This document shows positions 57,407 to 64,000 of a stretch of DNA of 64,000 nucleotides, piece after piece. The stretch is from Oryzias latipes. Its lineage: Eukaryota > Chordata > Actinopteri > Beloniformes > Adrianichthyidae. The DNA is taken from positions 186,001 through 250,000 of the forward strand of contig NC_019866.2 of the NCBI RefSeq assembly GCF_002234675.1. Reading direction: 5' to 3'. Below the pieces are notes generated by a model. It saw only the letters and a list, made by a program, of their open reading frames with translations, made no database searches and was not told the origin of the DNA. Position numbers and translations under genes: made by a program. Positions within the stretch are counted from its first letter, which is position 1. Every line of letters starts with the position of its first letter.

Positions 57407-60400
57407 TTCTTTTTTTAATTGAAAAAGACAATTGAGGTTTACAGTTTGTGACAATTGTGTACAATTATGCAAAGTATAGAAACATCGAAAAAAGTACTGG
57501 ACATGTACAAAGAACAAATGCAAGATAAAATAAAGTAATATTTTTACCAATAATACAGAAAAAGAATTAAAAACAAGACATTAAAATAATAAACAAAATA
57601 AAAAAAGGGGGGGGGGGGTTACATAAACATTGTAATGATTCTTAGCTTAGGCGGTTTTCAAAAAGCTGACAGTTACAGACGATACTCTGAAGTTCCATAG
57701 CAGGTTTGTTTTCCATGAAGTTTACAGATGAAAAAAGAGCAGAGTTCTTTATGAATGTAGAAAAATATGGTTTGATTTTAAGGAAACGACATTTATGTAT
57801 ATAGAATTTACCCAAAATAATTACAACATTCTGAATAAGTTCTGTGTTCTTGTTTTCTAAAATAAACCCAAAAATAATGTCCTTAATAGAAAAGTCTGCT
57901 AAAAGTGGAATCTTGGGGAAAAGCCAATAATGTAAATTATTCCAAAAGACATCAGAATAAAAACATTCAAAGAAAAGATGCTCAGTTGTTTCAATGTCAT
58001 CGTGACAAAAAGAACAACAGTTTTCAGGATTTCAAACCGTTTTCTTAATTATTCCTTGGAAGGGTAAATACCTGAAAAGGTTTGAAAGTGGACTTTGCTT
58101 TAGGAGGGATGGGGGGTTTGAAATATTTAGTTCCTATTTGTTTCTTTTCTGAAATATTAAAATATTGGGTTATATAATTTGGATTTGAGATGTAGGGAAA
58201 GGACGTTTCATTCAAACATGGGGGGTTTGGACGTTGCTATGTTGTGTCCATTAATCAGAATCTTGGGGACAGTAGGACGTCTGTAGATGACATCATGAAA
58301 CAACATTCTGAGGAATGGACTTAATAATGTTTTCAACATCTTTTCTATTTGTTAGTGAACCATATTTAGCTGTGAAATCATCAACAGACATGAGAGAAGC
58401 ATCGTCATTAAGAAGATTCATTAAAGACCAAATTCCATTTCAAACCATGTTGGAACAAAGATAGATTTGTTTCTAACAGTGACGTATCTGCAGTTCCATA
58501 GAGGAGTGTTGTCTGGACTGGAATTGTGTTTAGAAATGAGTTTCATTACAGGAGAACTTGGATGGGAAGTTTCTTAATGTCAAAATCACATCTGAGTTAA
58601 AATGTGATCCCTTCTAGGCGGGAAAATATTTTATTAGGAACAATGAACCAAATACTATTTAGATTCCTAATAAATGATTTTATCCCGTTTAAGGCTGTTA
58701 GAGTCTATGGCTTGAAGACCTCCATCCTGGTATTTCTTAGTCAGAGTACCTTGTTATGTGTTTTCCTTTTCCATATGAAGTTAACATTGATTTGATTAAT
58801 AGTTTTAATGGCTTTTTTAGGGACACCCATAGAATAGGTGGGATATATGAATCTGGATATACTTTCAATTTTGGTGGAGAATTCTACCAAAAACAGAAAG
58901 AATCTCTGTGGCCAGTTATTCAGCAGAGACAAACGTTTCTCTAGTTTGTCCCAAACATTCAGTTTTTCCAAGTCTGTTTGGTTTTTAGTTCTATGCATTC
59001 TGAGGTATTTAACTGTGGATTTAATCAGAATATTATAAACATGTTCAATGGGTCAGATCTCACATTTGTTTAGGTTCAGTTTGAGGCCTGAAGCTTTTGA
59101 AAAGATGTCAATAGTTTGAAGAATTATGGGATGTCATGTAGATTATTCAGGAAGACTGTTGTATGGTCGGCTAGTTGGTTTATTGAAAATTCAACATTCT
59201 AACTGACAGCTTACCAAAGTCAGTGTGTTTGATGAGCAAAGACAGCATTTCTGCTGCTGCAGTGAATAGAAGAGGTGAGATGGGACGACCTTGTTTTCTA
59301 CCATTAATGTTAAATCTGTCAGACGTCCCCTCAGGTAAACAAACACAACTACTGGTTTCATAGTGAAAGGTTTTAACTGCATTAATACATTCATCATTCA
59401 TTCATCTTCTTTACCATTTATTCCCTTTCGGGGTCACCGGAGCCTATCCCGGCCACTTGTGGGCGAAGGCAGGAGACGCCCTGGACAGGTCGCCAGTCTG
59501 TCTCAGGGTAGAATGTCCACAAACACACATCCATTCACTCTCACACTCACACCTAGGGACAATTTAGAGTTGCCAATCAACCTATGAAGCATGTTTTTGG
59601 ACGGTGGGAGGAAGCCGGAGATCCACGCATGCACGGGGAGAACATGCTAACTCCACACAGAAAGGCCCCCCGTTGATGTTGTGTTTTTCACGTCCCCCAG
59701 CCGGGACTTGAACCGGGGGCCTTCTTGCTGTGAGGCAAGAGTGCTAACCACTGCTCCACCGTGCAGCCCCCTACATCAATACATTTGTTACCAAAACTAA
59801 AGAATTACAGACTTTGAAACATGAAATATGCTCAATCATATCAAAGGCCTTGTAAAAATCTAAGACTAGAATCAAACTGTCTGTATTTATGAGACGTTCA
59901 TAGTCAATCAGATCCAGAACAAGGCCTAAGTTATTATGAAGTGAGCGACCTTTAATAAAACCAGACTGCGTTTCAGAGATTATGTCTGACTTGAGTCTGT
60001 TTGCAAATATATGCGTTAGAAGTTTATAGTCAGTATTCAAAAGAGTTATAAATGATCTAGACATGTTGGGTCTTTATCCAGCTTAGGAATAAGGGTGATT
60101 CCACGATGTTTCATTGTATGTTGGAGACCCATTTTGAATAATTTCTTTAAACATTTCAAAAATTAAATCTTTGATTTGCTCCCAGAAGAATTTCTAAAAG
60201 TTACTGGTCAGTCCGTCACATCCTGGAGCTTTATCCTTGGACAGACAGCTTACAGCTTCTCTGATTCCTGCAAAGTTATTTCTGAATCACAAGAGTTTCT
60301 AAAATTCTCATCAATCTTAGGAATCAAACCTTTTAATAGTCTGGAAAAATGTTTCAGTGTGGGACTCAGAATAGGATGACGAGTACAGTTTATTATAAAA

Positions 60401-62330
60401 TGATCTTATTTCTTTAGAGATCTTTGAGGATCAGAGCATCATTGATTATTAATATGAAGTTTCTTTATAGAATTCTTCTCTAGACTGCAGAAATCACATG
60501 TTCTCTTTTCACCAAGCTCCACCCACTTTTCTCAGGATCTGATGAAGGCTGCTTTTGGTTTTTTAATAGAAATATCGTCAAGAGAACACTAAAAGACTTC
60601 AGTGTTGTTTATCATTGAAAACAGGCTTGGAACAAATCTGGTTTAACTCATAATTTCAGTTTCTTTTTGCTTATAATGTTTTGATATTAATTTGCTGTGT
60701 TTAATGGCAGTTTGACGTACTTTGAATTGAAAGATTTCTCATTTATCAGTGTAACATTTTAGGGTTGAATCAGTTTTTATTGTTTCTAATAACTCAATAA
60801 CAGCATTACAGAAAGTTTCATTAGTGAGAAGTGAGGAATTAGATTTCCAGAGGATTTTTGGATTTGAGACCTGACTTTAACAGAAGATTTGTTTGTACCG
60901 TGACAGAATAGGATTTTGTCTCCCCATTGATTAGACCAAAACTGTTGGTCTGCTTTAACAGAAGGAGTTTCCTGCAGTAGAATGCAGCTGGCTTTACATT
61001 TTTACAGAATAGAAACATAGATTTTCTTTTGACATCGTCTCGTAAACCCCTAACATTTAAAGAAACAAAGTTAAAATTAGACATGAAACACAATAAATAA
61101 CACAAAAATGAACAAAAAGTTACTTTAGCTAGTTACTGAAGGTGAAAGTGAGCGGTTGGAATTCAGATCCCAAACAACATTGTAATGCAGAACTAGACCT
61201 CAAACTTTTAGAAAAAATACTTTAGAACTTATAAGTTAACAACAGAGTTTCATTTTCCTCTGTGAACTTAAGGTGTGGAAAAAATGGAGCAAATGAGGTT
61301 TATGCTTCAAACAACAAAGCATTTAGGTAATTAACTCCAAATGTATGAAGAGGAATAAAAAAAACCAGCTAGTCTGGAAACAGACGGACGCCGTTGGCGT
61401 TCCCGATGTGGCCCCGGTAGCAGACGTTCTGTCCCGCCGCTCTCCTTTCTCCATTTTGGGCCAGACAGCAGCTCCTGGTTCTCGGTCAGATTTGCAGAAA
61501 TCCTGCTTGAAGAAGATTCCCATCTCTTTACAAACCTTTGCATCTTTAGAAACCTTCCAGAAGATGTGGCGGTAGTGCCTCATGGAGAACTGGATGATGA
61601 TTTGCCGGTGCCTCCCGGTTTCTCTCCTCCCCAGCAGATGTACTGTATCCACAACCATTTCCAACACCGATGTGTGCTGTGGCGCGATCTTTGCCAGGAT
61701 CCCCAGGACTTCTTTGCGGGTGTTTTCCTCGCTTTTTTCTTTCAAACCTTGTAACTTCAGGTTCCAGCGCCGTTTATATCGCTCCATCTCTACCACCCTC
61801 TCTTTAAGTCATCATTTTCTTTCCTCAGCACAGAAACTTCTTTTCCCAAATTGTGCACTTTGGATTTCAGTCCTTTATATCAGCAGCGTTTACCTCAGTG
61901 ATCTTCATGAGATTAGCCAGAATCACAGAGTTTTCCCGAAGTCTTCCGTCAAAGTCGTCAAACCTCGCCGTTTTCGATGGCGGCAGTTAGAGCTGACAAC
62001 TCGGCATCACTTTTGTTGGAGACGACCACCTTGTTAGGTGGAATGGAGAGCTTAGTGGGTGTAACCGGGGTTTTCCTTTTAGTAGACAGCGAGGATACTT
62101 CCATGGCGTATTCGTGGTCATGTGTTGTCATCTCTGGGTTTTTGGATGCGGGAGTCGGCTTCTCCGATACAGGCTTTTCCCGTGGCATTCTAGGAGCTCT
62201 TAATATTGCTGTTGTTGTTTTTCCCACTTCGTTCTTGTCTCTTTACAGTGGTAAGACTTGAGAGTAATAAAAAAATAAAGCAAAACTAGTTCAGCAGTTT
62301 GAAAACGAGGTCAAAAGGGATATTTTGGGA
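57407..62330 (-). mobile_element. decayed L1-type LINE of near full length
   Basis: Antisense to med15 inside its first visible intron. From its 5' side (right): ORF1 at about 62.23-61.33 kb, with a basic N-terminal part and MERYKRRWNLKLQGL, EVLGILAK and RRETGRHRQIIIQF (L1 ORF1 RRM type). ORF2 starts at about 61.08 kb with the endonuclease (FVSLNVRGLRDDVKRKSMFL). The reverse transcriptase follows with LLNTDYKLLTHIFANRLKSD, GFIKGRSLHNN and LDFYKAFDMIEH at 59.8-60.06 kb, then GRPISPLLFTAAAEMLSLLI at about 59.25 kb. PKKAIKTINQINVNFIWKRK lies at about 58.8 kb. The 3' end is marked by a plus-strand T run at 57.41 kb. Many frameshifts and stops are present. A tRNA-like repeat is inserted at 59.39-59.78 kb. 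Confidence 0.9.
59392..59777. repeat. tRNA-like fish repeat nested in the L1
   Basis: Starts with CATTCATTCATCTTC and CGGGGTCACCGGAGCCTATC. It continues through GGCGAAGGCAGGAGACGCCC and ends in a minus-strand tRNA-like part (GTGGAGCAGTGGTTAGCACT, then GGTTCAAGTCCCGGC). It is flanked by the 8-bp direct repeat AATACATT at 59384-59391 and 59778-59785, a likely target-site duplication. L1 coding sequence resumes in register on either side. Confidence 0.85.
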
Positions 62331-64000
62331 CCGGATCGTCGCAGCTCACAAAAAGTTGACCGCACGGACCGCCATCTTAGCTCCCTGCTGGCTGGGGGAA
62401 CACCTGGCGCTACTCGATCTGAAACGGCCACCCGATCAGTCTACGCATGCGCGACTATTACAAATGTACTTTTGACAACGAGCGGCTTTTCAAGGAGAGG
62501 TATCAACAGAGGAAAGACCTGGACCGCATTTAGCAGCAGAAACCTGCAGAATGCAGACTCTGCTCCAAGTCCTTCCACATCAGCAGAGAGGATTTTGTTT
62601 GTGAGTCAATCCCGACGACAATATCGGACACAAAGCACCAAAGTCTGACGGTGACCTGCTGGACGCTGACGTTGGGGGTGTGGTCAACGTCACTATAAGT
62701 TTTTCAGATTTGTTGTAGGTCCTAAAGCGAGGAGATAAGGACGCCTCTAAAACTGGCATTACTCAAACACGCTGGTTCACTCTGAGAGAGAGGAATGATA
62801 TTAGAGGTTTCTGTGATTTATTCTAATACTGTTATGAGTACTTATGATGATTTATGCTGATCATCAGTGTTTGTGACCATTTACGATTCTCCACCGTTTC
62901 TTCAGGCCGCGTTCTTTCATTTGTCGGCGCTGTAATCCAGTCGGGGAAGTTCTCTGTTGAGGAAAACATCAACTCTTGATGGCGGACTTCCTCGCTGTTT
63001 CAAACGCTCAGACTGTCCTAAAGAAGGCGGAGCTCTCAGGAAATGCTACCAACGCTATTTTCAATCTTGAAACAACAAATGTATAAGCCAGGCAGTAAAT
63101 ATAATTAAAGCTGCGATCGGCATTTTATGGCCTGCAGGTGCTACCCCCCCTCCCAACCCCTACGCTCCACAGCCGCCCGGGTCTAGACCACCCACCTTTG
63201 ACCCGACCCCATTTGCTGAGCAGCCACTACACACATCTAACCCCTCCTTCTCTTTCTGTAAGGCTAACTGAGCTGCATGTTGTTAAAAGTGCTAGCATTG
63301 CTATCAGCATTATCCACTGACTCAGAAAAACACATTGCTTATGATTATCATATTGGTAAGAGGTACATGTGATAAATTGATGGAAAATCCACCTTTTTTC
63401 AAAATGGCGACTATTCTGTTGATTTTATCTCCATAGCAACCATTTTATGTTTTGATCACCTGGGCATAACGAACAGATCAACGTAGGTTTCAGACGAATC
63501 GCAAATAGTAAACTTCTGGATTTCCTTTACAACTGAGGTTTCTTGCTAACCACGCCCACATTGCTTATATGTTCGTATCCAATGTAATATCAATTTGTTC
63601 AGTGCCAGCCATGGATGCATGCCTTAAATTTTCACAATATTCCGTTGAAAAATGTGCAAGTAACAAGAGTATTGTCACTTTTATTAGCTTGCCACGCTCA
63701 CGCCATTCAAAATCTACAAATTCTTTTTACAACATTTTTTCTACAATAGCATTGATGCCCGGGAAGTTAAGAGACAATCAATGAAAATTCCTAGGATGAG
63801 TTTTCATTTGTATCCGGTAGTAAAGGTGCTTTTTTTTATTTAGAAAATTCAAGATGGCGGCCTTCTCCCGAGGTCAAACGTCAACAAAACTCCACCGGTG
63901 ATTGTAGACTTAAGATGGCGGTATGTGTGTGAAATGTTGTGGAAATTGCTCAAAAAGAAGTTCATTTTCCCATATTGTCGGAAATCGCTAAATCTCAGAT
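62331..64000. other. med15 intron, unassigned repeats
   Basis: Right of the L1. Plus-strand sequence at 62.45-62.65 kb is partly open (FDNERLFKERYQQRKDLDRI, then a stop and CRLCSKSFH) and resembles a decayed coding remnant of unknown origin. At about 63.09 kb, TAATTAAAGCTGCGATCGGC looks like the start of a dispersed fish repeat. From 63.35 kb several GATGGCGGC-bearing segments occur. No med15 exon was recognised. Confidence 0.4.

Noticed and set aside
59690-59770. tRNA gene on the minus strand
   Set aside because: The tRNA-like part belongs to a dispersed fish repeat with a target-site duplication. The arms do not form a full cloverleaf by eye.

Overview
The window is vertebrate nuclear DNA, almost certainly from a ray-finned (teleost) fish. 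It holds seven spliced protein-coding genes with GT-AG introns and vertebrate protein sequences, plus fish-type interspersed repeats: L2/CR1/Rex1-group LINEs with a TTGAA tail, an L1, a Gypsy relic, TTAA-flanked MITEs and tRNA-like repeats. Nothing bacterial or viral was seen. I rebuilt exons by hand from splice sites, reading phase and remembered family sequence. No search was run.

Layout. (1) 1-3.9 kb: 5' coding end of fbxl19 (minus; CXXC and PHD exons), with a CA-rich array and a LINE relic in its introns. (2) 4.6-8.6 kb: 4-kb minisatellite. (3) 10.6-13.7 kb: complete ube2m (plus, 6 exons, 185 aa). (4) 15.1-18.5 kb: complete TRIM E3 ligase gene (minus, 12 coding exons, 628 aa), with a 4-kb 18-bp minisatellite about 0.2 kb upstream of its start codon. 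(5) 26.8-43.7 kb: complete utp18 (minus, 13 exons, 517 aa). Its 13.4-kb intron 10 holds a MITE, several LINE pieces, a G-run minisatellite, a 21-bp minisatellite and a nearly intact LINE. (6) 45.5-51.1 kb: complete wipf2 coding region (minus, 7 exons, 416 aa), with a 2.9-kb CA-rich array in intron 3. (7) 53.6-55.4 kb: a ZWINT-like kinetochore gene (minus, 9 exons, 368 aa). (8) 56.95 kb: first coding exon of med15 (plus). The rest of that gene lies beyond the window, and a decayed full-length-scale L1 occupies the visible intron.

The genes are unrelated housekeeping or regulatory genes (CpG reading, neddylation, ubiquitin ligation, ribosome biogenesis, actin regulation, kinetochore, Mediator) and do not form a pathway. 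fbxl19/ube2m and zwint/med15 are divergent pairs, and ube2m/TRIM converge. The outstanding property is tandem-repeat load: about a dozen unrelated minisatellites cover roughly one third of the window. Several abut splice sites, a stop codon or a poly(A) site, and one has expanded inside a LINE reading frame. All the 800-1500-codon open frames in the window are by-products of repeat units whose length is a multiple of three (or nearly so) and are not genes.
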